Part shown: piece by piece, positions 1 through 9,384 of the stretch
How positions within the stretch are numbered: position 1 is the stretch's first letter
Layout: each line of letters starts with the position of its first letter
Assembly (NCBI RefSeq): GCF_000519185.1
Contig: NZ_JAFA01000006.1
Span: forward strand, 1 to 44,452
DNA from: Paraburkholderia nodosa DSM 21604
GTDB taxonomy: Bacteria > Pseudomonadota > Gammaproteobacteria > Burkholderiales > Burkholderiaceae
DNA length: 44,452 nt
Direction of reading: 5' to 3'
Translations under genes and position numbers: made by a program
Notes under the pieces: model-generated
Seen by the model: only the letters and a program-made list of their open reading frames with translations
The model's database searches: none
Told to the model about the DNA's origin: nothing

Positions 1-189
1 GGCGTGTATTCGAGCTTCCTGCGCCACTCGGAAGTGGCCGCGAAGAAGTACGACCTGAAGACGGTCGATATTCTCGTCGAACTGGGCAAGCGCCGGATGG
101 TGGGCGGCCAGGAAGACATGATCGTCGACGTGGCGCTCGATCTGCTGGAGGCGAAGCAACAGCAGCCGGCGAGGGAGGTGGCCCAATGA
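1..189 (+). CDS. 4-hydroxy-2-oxovalerate aldolase, C-terminal fragment
   Basis: This is the 3' end of a gene that begins before the window; the open frame runs from base 1 to a TGA at 187-189. The visible 62 residues (YSSFLRHSE, then [20 protein letters not shown]) match the C-terminal domain of DmpG/MhpE/NbaI-type aldolases, which split 4-hydroxy-2-oxovalerate into pyruvate and acetaldehyde in meta-cleavage pathways. The active-site domain lies outside the window. The stop overlaps the ATG of the next gene (ATGA at 186-189), so the two are translationally coupled. The family match is by recognition of this short tail only, but the neighbours agree with it. Confidence 0.85.
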   Translation, partial: GVYSSFLRHSEVAAKKYDLKTVDILVELGKRRMVGGQEDMIVDVALDLLEAKQQQPAREVAQ

Positions 190-956
190 ATATCGAACAC
201 GCAGCGCGTTATCTCGACGATGCGGCCCGCGAGGCGCGTGCCGTCGAGCAACTGAGCACCAGCACGCCATTCCCGGTCGAAGACGCCTATCGAATCCAGC
301 GAGCCTCGATCGCACGCCGTGAGGCGCGAGGCGAGCGCACCATCGGTGTCAAGCTCGGCTTCACAAGCCGCGCGAAAATGATCCAGATGGGCGTGGACAG
401 CCTGATCTGGGGCTGGCTGACCGACACGATGCTCGAAGAGGACGGCGCACCCGTCGATCTCGACCGCTTCATTCACCCGCGTGTGGAGCCCGAGGTGTGC
501 TTCGTGACGAAGCGCGACATTGACCGCCCGCTCACGGCGCTCGAAGCGTATGCGTACCTCGAAGCCGCTGCGCCCGCGATGGAGATCATCGACTCGCGCT
601 ACGAGGCGTTCCGCTTCACGCTTGAAGACGTGATCGCAGACAACTGTTCGAGCGCCGGCCTCGTCATCGGACCGTGGTCGCGGCGCTTCGACGGGCTGCG
701 CAATGCGGGGGTGCTGATGCGCTTTGACGGCCGGGACGTGCAGATCGGCTCGACGGGCGCGATTCTCGGTGACCCGTTGCGCTCGATCGTGCAGGCTTCC
801 CGTCTCGTTGCCAACGCTGAAGTTGTGCTGCCGGCTGGCTCGCTGATCATGGCGGGCGCTGCAACGGCCGCCCAGGCCCTGACGCCCGGGCTGCACGTGC
901 AGTGCGTGATCGGCGGTCTCGGCCAGGTGGAATTCACGACGCGCCGCCACGGTTGA
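186..956 (+). CDS. 2-oxo-3-hexenedioate (4-oxalocrotonate) decarboxylase / 2-oxopentenoate hydratase family
   Basis: A 256-residue protein of the DmpE/DmpH fold (FAH-like). Seen: [10 protein letters not shown] with likely metal-ligand glutamates E101 and E103, and MEIIDSR with E133; these correspond to the ExE...E metal set of the family. In the 2-aminomuconate route this step is 4-oxalocrotonate decarboxylation (NbaG) before hydration and aldol cleavage. The hydratase paralogue is very similar, so decarboxylase rather than hydratase is inferred partly from the ACMSD gene next to it. It starts at the ATG overlapping the previous stop and is followed 54 bases later by the ACMSD gene. Confidence 0.8.
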   Translation: MNIEHAARYLDDAAREARAVEQLSTSTPFPVEDAYRIQRASIARREARGERTIGVKLGFTSRAKMIQMGVDSLIWGWLTDTMLEEDGAPVDLDRFIHPRVEPEVCFVTKRDIDRPLTALEAYAYLEAAAPAMEIIDSRYEAFRFTLEDVIADNCSSAGLVIGPWSRRFDGLRNAGVLMRFDGRDVQIGSTGAILGDPLRSIVQASRLVANAEVVLPAGSLIMAGAATAAQALTPGLHVQCVIGGLGQVEFTTRRHG

Positions 957-1010
957 GCAGCACCGGATAGACCTCAACATAGGAAGCGGCGAAAGCCGGA
1001 GTTTCAGGCA

Positions 1011-2030
1011 ATGACATTGCGAATCGACATCCATTCCCACTTCTTTCCGCCGATCACGCAGGAGGAAGCCGCGCGCCTCGACGCGCGAGACGCACCGTGG
1101 CTCGCGCTCGATGCGAGCGGCGAGACAGGCATGATCATGAGCGGCGACCGGCCGTTCCGGCCCGTGACGCGCCCGCTGTGGGATCCCGTAAGGCGCATTG
1201 AAGAGATGGACGCACTTGGCGTGGACGTGCAGGTGATGTGCGCGACGCCCATCTTGTTCGGTTATCGCTATCCGGCGCAGACGGCGCTGCAATGGGCGCA
1301 GCGCATGAACGACCGGGCGCTCGAACTGTGCGCGACGGCGCCGACCAGGCTCGTCACGCTCGCGCAAGTGCCGCTGCAGGACGTCGACCTGGCCTGTGCT
1401 GAGGCGACGCGCGCGTTTGCGGCCGGCCATCGCGGCGTGCAGATCGGCAATCACGTCGGCCCAAAGGATCTCGACGACGAGAGCCTGATACAGTTTCTCA
1501 CGCACTGTGCGAACGAAGGCATTCCCGTGCTCGTGCATCCGTGGGACATGATGACCGACGGCCGCATGCAGAAGTGGATGCTCCCGTGGCTTGTCGCGAT
1601 GCCGGCGGAGACGCAACTCAGCATTCTCTCGCTAATTCTCTCGGGCGCCTTCGAACGCATTCCGCGCTCGCTGAAGCTGTGCTTCGCGCACGGTGGCGGC
1701 AGCTTCGCCTTCTTGCTTGGCCGCGTGGACAACGCATGGCGCGAGCGCGACATCGTGCGAGAGAACTGCCCGCAGCTGCCCTCGTCGTATGTGGACCGCT
1801 TCTCGGTCGACAGCGCGGTGTTCGATCCGGGCGCATTGCAACTGCTTGTGAGCGTCATGGGCGAGGAGCGCGTGCTGCTCGGCTCCGACTATCCGTATCC
1901 GCTCGGCGAGCAGCGGATCGGCCACCTGATCGAAGCTCACCCGGGCTTCAGTGCGCGTGCCAAGGCGCGGCTGAGTGGCGAGAACGCCCAGAAGTTCTTC
2001 GGTCTGGCAGCGTTCGAGGCGGCCGCGTAA
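1011..2030 (+). CDS. nbaD: 2-amino-3-carboxymuconate-6-semialdehyde decarboxylase (ACMSD)
   Basis: A 339-residue amidohydrolase-fold decarboxylase. The metal and catalytic residues are visible: H8 and H10 ([10 protein letters not shown]), H176 (VLVHPWD), H227 (CFAHGGG) and D293 (GSDYPYPLG). These match, one position off, the His9/His11/His177/His228/Asp294 set known for the Pseudomonas fluorescens enzyme. ACMSD removes CO2 from the unstable ring-cleavage product of 3-hydroxyanthranilate, steering it to 2-aminomuconate semialdehyde rather than quinolinate. Here it is the last gene of the operon and is followed by a strong terminator. The likely input is tryptophan via kynurenine, or 2-nitrobenzoate; the upstream genes that would decide are outside the window. 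Confidence 0.93.
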   Translation: MTLRIDIHSHFFPPITQEEAARLDARDAPWLALDASGETGMIMSGDRPFRPVTRPLWDPVRRIEEMDALGVDVQVMCATPILFGYRYPAQTALQWAQRMNDRALELCATAPTRLVTLAQVPLQDVDLACAEATRAFAAGHRGVQIGNHVGPKDLDDESLIQFLTHCANEGIPVLVHPWDMMTDGRMQKWMLPWLVAMPAETQLSILSLILSGAFERIPRSLKLCFAHGGGSFAFLLGRVDNAWRERDIVRENCPQLPSSYVDRFSVDSAVFDPGALQLLVSVMGEERVLLGSDYPYPLGEQRIGHLIEAHPGFSARAKARLSGENAQKFFGLAAFEAAA

Positions 2031-2060
2031 CCGTACCCGTGTGCCGCAATCGAACAGGAA

Positions 2061-2082
2061 AGCCCCGCTATGCGGGGCTTTT
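2061..2082 (+). terminator. Rho-independent terminator after the ACMSD operon
   Basis: A perfect 8-bp stem (AGCCCCGC, 2061-2068; GCGGGGCT, 2072-2079) closes a 3-base loop and runs into a T tract (2079-2082). It lies 30 bases after the ACMSD stop and ends the aromatic operon. Confidence 0.88.
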
Positions 2083-2125
2083 CGTGCTGGGATGATCGAT
2101 TGAGAAGTTCACGTTCGGATGCTTG

Positions 2126-2140
2126 ATATGGAATCCATAT
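2126..2140. promoter_or_regulatory. Perfect 15-bp palindrome upstream of the porin, candidate operator
   Basis: ATATGGA-A-TCCATAT is an uninterrupted inverted repeat with 7-bp arms around one central base. It sits in the gap between the terminator at 2082 and the porin start at 2301. Odd-length AT-rich palindromes of this kind are typical operators of dimeric regulators such as the GntR or IclR families. No regulator gene lies next to it in the window, so the cognate protein is unknown. Confidence 0.45.
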
Positions 2141-2300
2141 AAATTGCAGGATCGAATGAAGGGTGGAATTTCTTTCAAGGGGGCCATCGTTTTTTTCCGT
2201 TTTGTTTTGTGCCGATCCATAGCAACATCGATTCGGCTCTGGGTAGCGCCAGATAGCAGCGTATCGAACATAACGACTAGATGTTGCAAAGGAGATCGGT

Positions 2301-3401
2301 GTGGGCATCGGAAAAGACGTAAGGATGTGGGGAGGTGCAGGCTGTATTGTGCTGGGCTGTTCGTCTGGCGCCTATGCGCAAAGTAGCGTCAATATTTCGG
2401 GATTCATCGGTGCAGGGCTTGCCTATACGAGCAACGTGGCCGGACACTCCAGCATCTATCAGGACTCCGGCGTTCTTCGTCCCAATACGCTGTCATTCAT
2501 CGGCAAGGAGGACCTGGGTGGCGGCGTCAAGGCGCTCTTCTATCTGGGCACGCTGTTCTCGATCAATAACGGCGCAATCCTCGGCGCGCCCGGCAGCCTG
2601 TTCTCGCGCGAGTCCTATGTCGGGCTCGCTAACCAGTACGGCCAGGTGACCTTGGGGCAACAGCGCGATTTCATGTTCGATACCCTCACTGTCAATCAGT
2701 ACTCGGGTAACTACTATCAGGGGCTCTGGGGCGCTCACCAGGGGCCGTTCCCGACATTCGGTGCGCCTTACGTGATCGGCGGCTCGTACGACTTCGATCG
2801 CCTCAACGGCGAGGCGCTCAACAACGCTGTTAAGTTCAAGAGCGCGAACTTTAGCGGTCTGACATTCGGCGCGATGTACGGCTTCGGCGGCGTGGCCGGT
2901 CATTTCGGCAACTCCAGTTCGCAGAGCTTCAGCCTCGACTACGAGTTCGGCTCGGGCGGTGTCGCCGCGGTGTACACGATGGCGAAGTCGCCGACGAACG
3001 AGAGCGGCAATGAGGGTATTCGCAATATCGGCGTGGGCGCGAAGTACAAAGTCGAGGTCGTTCAGTTCGCGGTGCTGGGCACGATTTCCCGCAATACCGG
3101 GACCGGCGCGCAGATCGACGCGCTCGACGCGACGGTGAGCTACGACTTCTCGCCCTTCTGGAACGTCGCCACGACCTATACCTACATGGGCGGCAACGTT
3201 GTGCTCGACAGCGTGCATGCAAACCAGGTCGGCGCGACGCTGACCTACCGCCTGTCCAAGCGCACGTCGCTATATGGCACCTATGTATGGCAACGAGCGT
3301 CGGGCCAGGACGCCCTTGCGCGCATCAACTCGACGCTCACGAGTCCGTCGGGTTCGGCAGCGCAGACGATGGTGGGGATCAGCATGATGCATATCTTCTG
3401 A
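2301..3401 (+). CDS. Outer-membrane porin, Burkholderiales OmpC/Omp32-like
   Basis: A 366-residue general porin. The GTG start is fixed by AAAGGAG at 2288-2294, six bases upstream. Residues 1-26 form a signal peptide ending AYA, cleaved before QSS; the mature protein begins with the usual porin opening strand (VNISGFIGAGLAYTSN) and ends in a terminal Phe (GISMMHIF), the signal for BAM-dependent outer-membrane assembly. SFIGKEDLGGGVKALFYLG, SLFSRESYVGL and YGQVTLGQQRDF are hallmark porin segments (loop and eyelet region). It would let small hydrophilic solutes into the periplasm; the substrate cannot be read from sequence. It may be cotranscribed with the esterase downstream. Confidence 0.92.
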   Translation: MGIGKDVRMWGGAGCIVLGCSSGAYAQSSVNISGFIGAGLAYTSNVAGHSSIYQDSGVLRPNTLSFIGKEDLGGGVKALFYLGTLFSINNGAILGAPGSLFSRESYVGLANQYGQVTLGQQRDFMFDTLTVNQYSGNYYQGLWGAHQGPFPTFGAPYVIGGSYDFDRLNGEALNNAVKFKSANFSGLTFGAMYGFGGVAGHFGNSSSQSFSLDYEFGSGGVAAVYTMAKSPTNESGNEGIRNIGVGAKYKVEVVQFAVLGTISRNTGTGAQIDALDATVSYDFSPFWNVATTYTYMGGNVVLDSVHANQVGATLTYRLSKRTSLYGTYVWQRASGQDALARINSTLTSPSGSAAQTMVGISMMHIF

Positions 3402-3535
3402 TCATCGCGTGGCGACACCTGTTGCGGGCGACGAAGTTTTCCCGTCACTCGTGGAGTGGATTTACCGCGCGGTCGGCAGCCTGAACGCCGAAACGTGCAG
3501 CAACGTAACGTAAGCATGAATGGGAGAGCGTTAAT

Positions 3536-5014
3536 ATGAGCATCGATTCGGGCAATGGCGTGCGTGTGGAGGAAGCGCGCTGCGACCAGGGGAAACTTTC
3601 CGGGGTAAGCGAAAAGGGCGTTCTGAGCTTTTTCGACATTCCATACGCCACCGACGGCGGGCGCTTTCGCGATGCGCTGCCTCCCGTACCCTGGCCAGGG
3701 GTACGCGATGGCACACGGCCCGGGCCGGTCTTTCCGCAACTTCCGAGCCGTCTCGACTTCGTGATGGGCCCGACGGCACGCGGCGCCGAAACATCTGAAG
3801 ACGCGTTCCGCGTGAATGTATTCACACCATCGCTCGCCGGGCGCCTGCCTGTGTTGTTCTGGATTCATGGCGGCGGGTTCCTGACTGGCGGCGGCGCGCT
3901 CTCCTGTTACAACGGTGCCGAACTCGCGCGGAGCGGCCGCGCGGTGGTCGTGACGATCAATTACCGGCTCGGCATTCTCGGTAATCTCTATCTGCCCGGG
4001 GTCTCGGAAGGCAATCACTCGGTTCGCGACATCGCTGCGGCCCTCAACTGGGTCAGGGACAACATCGCGCACTTTGGCGGCGATCCTGCTGCGATCGTGA
4101 TCGCCGGGCAATCCGCCGGCGCGTGGTACACGCAACTCCTGATGGCTATGGAATCGACTTCGCCGATTCCGCGCAGCGCCATCATGCTCAGTTATCCCGG
4201 CATCGAGCCGCGTTCGCCGGACGAAGCGCACTCGCTTGCCGAGGACTACTGCAAGCTCGGGGAGATCGACGCGCCGGCGCGCGTACTGCCGGGCATGCCG
4301 ATCGATGCCGTGCTTGCGGTGCAGGCGAAGTTGCTTGCTTCGAAGGCTGCGTTCGCATCGGTGCCCATCGGCTTCATGCCGGTCCGCGACTCGCAGGTGC
4401 CCGCGAACCCGACCCGGGCCGCGGCGAGGTTCGCGCCCAAACCGCTCATGATCGGCTGGACGCGCGAAGAGACCGGCAGCTTCTTCGCGAGCAATCCCGC
4501 GCTTGTCAGTGCTAGCGCCGAAGCTGCACGCAAGCGTTTCGAGCAGATGCTCGGCGCGGACGGTGCAATTTGCTACGAGCAGTTGGTGAACCGGCGTGTG
4601 CAGGGTAGCCCGTTTTCGGCACTGGTCGACCTTACGTCGGAGGCGCTGTTCCGGCAGCCGTCGATCCGGCTCGCAGAGCATATCGCCGAAAACGGCGGGG
4701 CGGTATTCGCATACCAGTTCGATTTCCCCTCGCCACAGCCGTACGTAGGTGCAGGTCACTGCTACGAGTTGCCGTTCTTCTTCGGCAATTTCGGTCACTG
4801 GCCGGACGCGCCAATGATCGCGGGCCTCGATACCGTAAAGGCGCATGCACTGTCCAGCCGCATGCAGTCGTACCTGCTCGACTTCATGGACACGGGAAAT
4901 CCGAATAGCGCAACACGGCCTGTCTGGCATCGTTACGAGCGCGACCGTCTGCGGTGTCTTCATTTCGACGAGGTCATTGGCTGCACCGGCGATGCGGAGC
5001 GGGTTGGTCAGTAG
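3536..5014 (+). CDS. Type-B carboxylesterase (para-nitrobenzyl esterase family)
   Basis: A 492-residue alpha/beta-hydrolase of the carboxylesterase/lipase type-B family. Seen: oxyanion-hole motif HGGG at 111-114, nucleophile S193 in GQSAGA, likely acid E311 or E312 (GWTREETGSF), and catalytic His H408 (GAGHCYELPFFFG). There is no signal peptide, so it should be cytoplasmic, and length is normal. GGGAG 3522-3526 precedes the ATG. It hydrolyses carboxylic esters; the natural substrate is unknown. It follows the porin by 134 bases on the same strand, which suggests uptake and hydrolysis of an ester-containing nutrient (inference). Its end faces the convergent PLP-lyase gene. Confidence 0.87.
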   Translation: MSIDSGNGVRVEEARCDQGKLSGVSEKGVLSFFDIPYATDGGRFRDALPPVPWPGVRDGTRPGPVFPQLPSRLDFVMGPTARGAETSEDAFRVNVFTPSLAGRLPVLFWIHGGGFLTGGGALSCYNGAELARSGRAVVVTINYRLGILGNLYLPGVSEGNHSVRDIAAALNWVRDNIAHFGGDPAAIVIAGQSAGAWYTQLLMAMESTSPIPRSAIMLSYPGIEPRSPDEAHSLAEDYCKLGEIDAPARVLPGMPIDAVLAVQAKLLASKAAFASVPIGFMPVRDSQVPANPTRAAARFAPKPLMIGWTREETGSFFASNPALVSASAEAARKRFEQMLGADGAICYEQLVNRRVQGSPFSALVDLTSEALFRQPSIRLAEHIAENGGAVFAYQFDFPSPQPYVGAGHCYELPFFFGNFGHWPDAPMIAGLDTVKAHALSSRMQSYLLDFMDTGNPNSATRPVWHRYERDRLRCLHFDEVIGCTGDAERVGQ

Positions 5015-5079
5015 GTTGTTGTCGATCGTGAGATTGAAGATCGCGAGTTCGCGAACGTTCGAAGACATCGGCAGCCTCA

Positions 5080-6303
5080 TCAGGCAAATGTCTCGTCGAG
5101 CGCCTCCTTGATATCCGCGATCAGGTCAGCCGGGTCTTCGAGACCGATCGACAGACGCAGGTGACCGTATTGCTGGAACACACCGGGATAACACTCCGAC
5201 CCGCCGCGTCCCAACTTGCCCACGTGCACGATCAGAGTCTCGTCGTGGCCAAGCGAGACCGCCGAGGTAATGAGGCGCAGGTTCGCCACGAAGCGATTTT
5301 GTATCTCCGGCCCGCCTTTGACGGCAAACGCCATGACAGCGCCATACCCCATCCCGCCAAATTGGCGCGACGCAAGCTCATGTTGGGGATGGGACAGCAA
5401 CCCCGGGAATACAACGAAAGCGACTCGCGGATCCTTGTCGAGGAATTCGGAGACCTTCTGCGCGGTTGACATGTGCTGAGTCAGCCGCAGCGGCAAGGTC
5501 ACTGAACCTCGCATGATCAGCCACGCATTGAAAGGCGAGATGGAGCCACCCACGTCGACAAGTGCATCCCCCTTCAGACGGCGGATCAGTTCCGCGGGTC
5601 CGATTACCGCTCCGCCCATTGCATCACCATGACCATTGATGTACTTCGTCAAGGCATGAACAACGAGATCCGCTCCATGTTCAAGAGCTCTAAACATCGG
5701 CGGAGGCGTGAATGTCGCGTCGATCGACAGCATGGCGCCGGCTTCGTGTGCGATTTGCGCAATCGCATGAACATCTGCCACCTTCGTCGTCGGATTGGCA
5801 ATGGTCTCGGCGTGGATCAGCTTCGTGTTTGGGCGCACGGCTTGGCGCACCGCATCGAGGTCGCTGATGTCCACGAACGTCGCCTCGATGCCGTACCGCT
5901 GCGGGAGCAGCTCACTGAAGAGGCGCCAGACGGCCTCATACGTCACATCGCTGACGACGACATGGTCGCCACTTTTCAGAAAGGTGAAGAATATCGCGTG
6001 TAACGCGGCAACGCCCGTGCTGAAAACGGCTGCATCCTCGCCGCGCTCCATCGCCGCAAGCTTGCGCTCGAGGCAAAGCTGATTGTGGCCAGAATTGCGG
6101 GTATAGAAGAGCGTCTGGGAATCCGACCAGTCGAGCGATGACGGGTCATCCGGCAATCGGTATGAGTTCGCCATCACGATCGGTGTACGGATCGCGCCCG
6201 TCGTGGCGTCAACGACGTTACCAGCGTGCACCGCCTGACTGTCGAAAGAGAGGCTTGGCGGTTCGTTCTTATCGGGCCGTTGCTGCAGGTTCCTGATTGC
6301 CAT
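5080..6303 (-). CDS. Cys/Met-metabolism PLP-dependent lyase (cystathionine gamma-synthase / methionine gamma-lyase family)
   Basis: A 407-residue fold-type I PLP enzyme. The PLP lysine is K220 ([14 protein letters not shown]), the pyridine-N aspartate D195 (SIDATF), and Y67/R69 (LFYTRN) match the phosphate-binding Tyr-x-Arg of the neighbouring subunit. Members carry out gamma/beta-elimination or replacement on cystathionine, methionine or homoserine esters. Some positions are off consensus: the usual NPT after YxR is NSG, and the VDNTF motif is IDATF, so the substrate may not be a standard one. AGGAAG lies 7 bases before the ATG, although the frame overlaps the end of the aldehyde dehydrogenase gene by 35 bases. 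It is the last gene of the five-gene minus-strand operon. Confidence 0.85.
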   Translation of the reverse strand: MAIRNLQQRPDKNEPPSLSFDSQAVHAGNVVDATTGAIRTPIVMANSYRLPDDPSSLDWSDSQTLFYTRNSGHNQLCLERKLAAMERGEDAAVFSTGVAALHAIFFTFLKSGDHVVVSDVTYEAVWRLFSELLPQRYGIEATFVDISDLDAVRQAVRPNTKLIHAETIANPTTKVADVHAIAQIAHEAGAMLSIDATFTPPPMFRALEHGADLVVHALTKYINGHGDAMGGAVIGPAELIRRLKGDALVDVGGSISPFNAWLIMRGSVTLPLRLTQHMSTAQKVSEFLDKDPRVAFVVFPGLLSHPQHELASRQFGGMGYGAVMAFAVKGGPEIQNRFVANLRLITSAVSLGHDETLIVHVGKLGRGGSECYPGVFQQYGHLRLSIGLEDPADLIADIKEALDETFA

Positions 6304-7711
6304 AGGTCGTCTTCCTGATGCACACGACTTTCGGTTGAGTCATTTCCTCATACGCAAACCTGACGCCTTCGCGTCCCAGGCTTCCGTACTTGAATCCCCC
6401 GAACGGCATGGCGTCGAATCGGTAATCCGATGAGTCGTTGATCATGACTCCGCCAGCTTCCAACTCGTCGGCCGCCTTGAGCGCGGCATGCAGATCGTTT
6501 GTGAAGATCCCGGCATGCAGGCTGTACTCGGGGCTGTTGGCAAGCGAAAGTGCCTCATCCAGTGTCTCTATCCGTTGCAGAACGACAATCGGGCTGAATA
6601 TCTCCTGCTTCCAGAGGTCGCATTCAAAGCTGACGTCCTCGAGTACCGTCGGAGTGTAAAGCGGACCGTCTTGCCTGTTGCCGCACAGTAGCCTGGCTCC
6701 CTGATTGATTGCGGCATCCACCACACGTTTTGTTCGGGCGGCTGACTGAGCTGTGATCATCGGCCCAACGTCCGTGTCGGGCATCGCGGGATTGCCCGTT
6801 CTGAGCGCCTGGGTACGGGCAACGAAGCGCTTCCTGAACTCGTCATAGATGGAAGACTGGATCAGGATGCGTTGCGTGCCGATGCAGTTCTGGCCGGCTG
6901 CCCAGTACGCTCCCGACACGCACGACGCGACGGCGTCCGCGAGATTGCAGTCGTCCAGGACGATGACGGGTGCGTTACCTCCCAGATCCATCGTGAGTTT
7001 TTTCAGGCCTGAAGACCGCGCGATTTTCTCTCCGGTAGCGAAGCCACCCGTAAAGGAAACCATTCTGACGTCTCGCGATGAGACGAGTGCTTCGCCGAGC
7101 GCTGCACCACCCGTTGCGACCGAAACGACGTTCGATGGCAATCCCGCTGCCACCAGATATCCGACGAGCTTGATCGCCGAGAGCGGCGTGAGTTCGGACG
7201 GCTTCAGCACCACGGCATTGCCGCCGGCAATCGCTGGCCCAAGCTTATGCGCAACCAGGTTCAGCGGGTCGTTGTATGGCGTGATGGCAACGATGATGCC
7301 GAGCGGTTCCCGGGTGAACCATCCTTGACGGTTTTCTGATCCGCCATACGCGTCGAACGGTACGACTTCGCCCGCGTTGCGGCGCGCCTCGTCGGCAGAC
7401 AACTTGAGCGTATTCACGCATCGCAGCACTTCCTTGCTGGCCTGCCGGATCGTTTTGCCCGCTTCGGCGACGATCAGATCCGCAAACGCGTCCTTGTCCC
7501 GCTCCACGAGCGATGCGCAGGCCTCGAGCACGCGGGAGCGTTCGTGACGGGACAAGTTGCGGCAAACGCGCGCGCCATCCTTCGCGGTCTGAATCAGTAT
7601 CTGCGCGCCTTCCGGCGGCATGTTCACGACGGTGCCCACTTCGCCGCCATCGAAGGGGTTGGTGATCGAGATGAAGCCGCACGATACACTAATGGGGAAT
7701 GCGTTGTTCAT
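6269..7711 (-). CDS. NAD(P)-dependent aldehyde dehydrogenase
   Basis: A 480-residue ALDH superfamily protein. Seen: N147 in TPYND, cofactor motif KPSE at 170-173, catalytic C276 (GQNCIGTQ), EIFSP around E370 and the late PFGGFKYGS segment. The general-base glutamate of the usual ELGG motif is replaced by Asp (D242 in MDLGGNAP; codon GAT on the minus strand). The ATG overlaps the TGA of the PhzF-like gene (ATGA) and has GGTGGAG five bases upstream; any longer frame upstream would run through the PhzF gene and is rejected. It oxidises an aldehyde to an acid, probably a semialdehyde made by the aminotransferase of the same operon (inference). Confidence 0.88.
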   Translation of the reverse strand: MNNAFPISVSCGFISITNPFDGGEVGTVVNMPPEGAQILIQTAKDGARVCRNLSRHERSRVLEACASLVERDKDAFADLIVAEAGKTIRQASKEVLRCVNTLKLSADEARRNAGEVVPFDAYGGSENRQGWFTREPLGIIVAITPYNDPLNLVAHKLGPAIAGGNAVVLKPSELTPLSAIKLVGYLVAAGLPSNVVSVATGGAALGEALVSSRDVRMVSFTGGFATGEKIARSSGLKKLTMDLGGNAPVIVLDDCNLADAVASCVSGAYWAAGQNCIGTQRILIQSSIYDEFRKRFVARTQALRTGNPAMPDTDVGPMITAQSAARTKRVVDAAINQGARLLCGNRQDGPLYTPTVLEDVSFECDLWKQEIFSPIVVLQRIETLDEALSLANSPEYSLHAGIFTNDLHAALKAADELEAGGVMINDSSDYRFDAMPFGGFKYGSLGREGVRFAYEEMTQPKVVCIRKTTYGNQEPAATAR

Positions 7712-8598
7712 TTCTCCACCTGGAGCACAAGCGAGCCTTCCACGGATGTCACGCAAGCGCCGCCAACAGATACGTTGCCGTCCGCATCCACGCTTACCCT
7801 GACTCGTCCATCTCGACCGACGCAGCGCCCCTGAGCCGCCACGTAACCGGCTCCGCCAGGCGGCAACAGGCCGCGCTGCCATCGGAATGCAGCCACGCTG
7901 CCATTGCCGCTTCCGCAGACCGGGTCCTCCTCGACGCCACAGGACGGCGCGAAGGTACGCACTTCGATTGCCGCGTCGTCGCCGGGCTCGCGGGCGCCAA
8001 ATACGGTCAGACCTGTCACGCCGAGGCGGCGTTCGAGTTCGGCCAGTCTCGCGAAATCCGGCCGAAGATCCAGTACGGACGCCGCATCGCTCAGTTGCGC
8101 CACGATCCAGATGGCGCCAACGTTCACGATACCCGGCGCAGTCTCGAGGTCGACTTTGCACCCGAGAGTGCGCTCCAGTTCGGCCACGTCTGTCGTGTGC
8201 AGCGGCTCCAGCTTCGCAGGTGGCAGCCGGAAGGTGAGCTCGCGGTCTTCGCCTCGCTTCCCGATCGTCAATTCGACGAGCCCGATGGCGCATTCCTGAA
8301 TCAATCGACCGCTTCCGCGAGGTGTCACACGCCCGGCTTCCAGGACCGCGTGGGCGCTGCCAAGGGTGGGATGTCCAGCGAACTGAAGCTCGCTACGCGG
8401 CGTGAAAATCCTCAACCGATAGTCGGCCTCGGCTGTCGTGGGTGGAAGAACAAACGTCGTTTCCGAAAGGTTGGTCCACCTCGCGACAGCCTGCATCGTG
8501 TCGGTGGTCAGGTCCTCCGCGTCCAATACCACGGCCACCGGATTGCCGAGAAGCGGCCGGAGGGTGAAGACGTCGACAACTTTATAGGATCGCTTCAT
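7708..8598 (-). CDS. PhzF-family isomerase/epimerase
   Basis: A 296-residue PhzC-PhzF family protein (diaminopimelate-epimerase-like fold). Seen: the family N-terminus ([17 protein letters not shown]), catalytic glutamate E46 in [18 protein letters not shown] and [15 protein letters not shown]. PhzF isomerises 2,3-dihydro-3-hydroxyanthranilate in phenazine synthesis, but most relatives have unknown substrates. No other phenazine gene is present, so a phenazine role is unlikely. I prefer the ATG at 8598, which has GAGG about seven bases upstream; an in-frame TTG at 8637 would add 13 residues not typical of the family. It sits between the binding-protein-fold gene and the aldehyde dehydrogenase in a tight operon. 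Confidence 0.87.
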   Translation of the reverse strand: MKRSYKVVDVFTLRPLLGNPVAVVLDAEDLTTDTMQAVARWTNLSETTFVLPPTTAEADYRLRIFTPRSELQFAGHPTLGSAHAVLEAGRVTPRGSGRLIQECAIGLVELTIGKRGEDRELTFRLPPAKLEPLHTTDVAELERTLGCKVDLETAPGIVNVGAIWIVAQLSDAASVLDLRPDFARLAELERRLGVTGLTVFGAREPGDDAAIEVRTFAPSCGVEEDPVCGSGNGSVAAFRWQRGLLPPGGAGYVAAQGRCVGRDGRVRVSVDADGNVSVGGACVTSVEGSLVLQVEK

Positions 8599-8633
8599 GT
8601 TCGCCTCGTCTGATTCCCGCGGACTCGTGCCGG

Positions 8634-9350
8634 TCAAGCAGCACTCACGCCGTCGAGCTCCGTCTCCGTGAGTCCGTACTTCGCCATGCGAGCACGGTGA
8701 TCCGCGGAACCGAGGTACTTCCGGAGCTGCTCGTTCACCGCGTGCAGAAGATCGGGATTGCTCCGGTTGAACGAGAAGGCGCCGACAGGTGCCCGGCGTT
8801 CCTTGCCCTGTTCGAGCGAAACCGCTTCAAGTGCACTACTGGCGCCAGCCAGGACGCGGCTCCCAACTGCCGTGCTCGCATAGGCGTCGATCTTTCCTGC
8901 GAGCAGGGCGTCGATCGCGTGGGGCTGGTCCTTGAACGTCACGACCTGGTTATCGCTCACGCCTGCCGACTTTGCTGCATCGAACTGAATCGTCCCGGCG
9001 ACGACCCCGAGCTGCGCGTCGTTGCGCGCCGCGATGGACCCGTAGTTCGTCAGCGCTTTCGGATTGCCATGACGAAGCAAAAAGCCATCGCCCAGCGACC
9101 AGACCGGCACGCTGAAGGCAACGCGCTCCGCCCGTTCGGCCGTCACGAAAATGGGCACGTTCATGTCCCAGTGGCCTTCTTGCAGGCCAGGCAGAAGCGC
9201 TTCGAACGAGGTCAAATGATGTTCGATCGAGGACACGCCGATCGCTCGAAGCGTAACGTCGGCCAGTTCGATGTCGGCGCCCGTTGCGCAACGATCTTCA
9301 GCCGTCCAGTAGAAGGGCGGTTCCTCGAGATACGCGATTCTGACTTTCAT
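8634..9350 (-). CDS. Substrate-binding-protein fold (SBP type 3) without signal peptide
   Basis: A 238-residue protein with the fold of polar-amino-acid ABC-transporter binding proteins: MKVRIAYLEEPPFYW (first strand), GADIELADVTLRAIG, then GLQEGHWDMNVP, where such proteins select ligand, and later HAIDALLAGKIDAYA. It has no signal peptide or lipobox: the first beta strand begins at residue 2. The ATG at 9350 is chosen because GGAG lies seven bases upstream; a TTG at 9371 adds seven residues and still no signal. No permease or ATPase gene is nearby. It is therefore likely cytoplasmic, acting as a binding protein or as an enzyme, since cyclohexadienyl dehydratase is a known enzyme built on this fold. 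Function is not established. Confidence 0.8.
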   Translation of the reverse strand: MKVRIAYLEEPPFYWTAEDRCATGADIELADVTLRAIGVSSIEHHLTSFEALLPGLQEGHWDMNVPIFVTAERAERVAFSVPVWSLGDGFLLRHGNPKALTNYGSIAARNDAQLGVVAGTIQFDAAKSAGVSDNQVVTFKDQPHAIDALLAGKIDAYASTAVGSRVLAGASSALEAVSLEQGKERRAPVGAFSFNRSNPDLLHAVNEQLRKYLGSADHRARMAKYGLTETELDGVSAA

Positions 9351-9384
9351 TGCTGTGCTCCATATGTTCAAGGGTTACGACGCG

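Noticed and set aside
3281..5080. Long minus-strand open frame (599 codons) opposite the porin end and the esterase
   Set aside because: Its composition is Arg/His-rich with no domain pattern, while the plus strand encodes a well-recognised esterase with all catalytic residues. It is an antisense shadow typical of GC-rich DNA.
7712..8293. N-terminal extension of the aldehyde dehydrogenase frame
   Set aside because: It overlaps the PhzF-like gene in another frame, is Arg-rich, and the ATG at 7711 has a good ribosome-binding site and matches the normal ALDH start.
7708..8598. Phenazine biosynthesis from the PhzF-like gene
   Set aside because: No phzA-E or phzG gene is nearby; PhzF-like proteins are widespread outside phenazine pathways.
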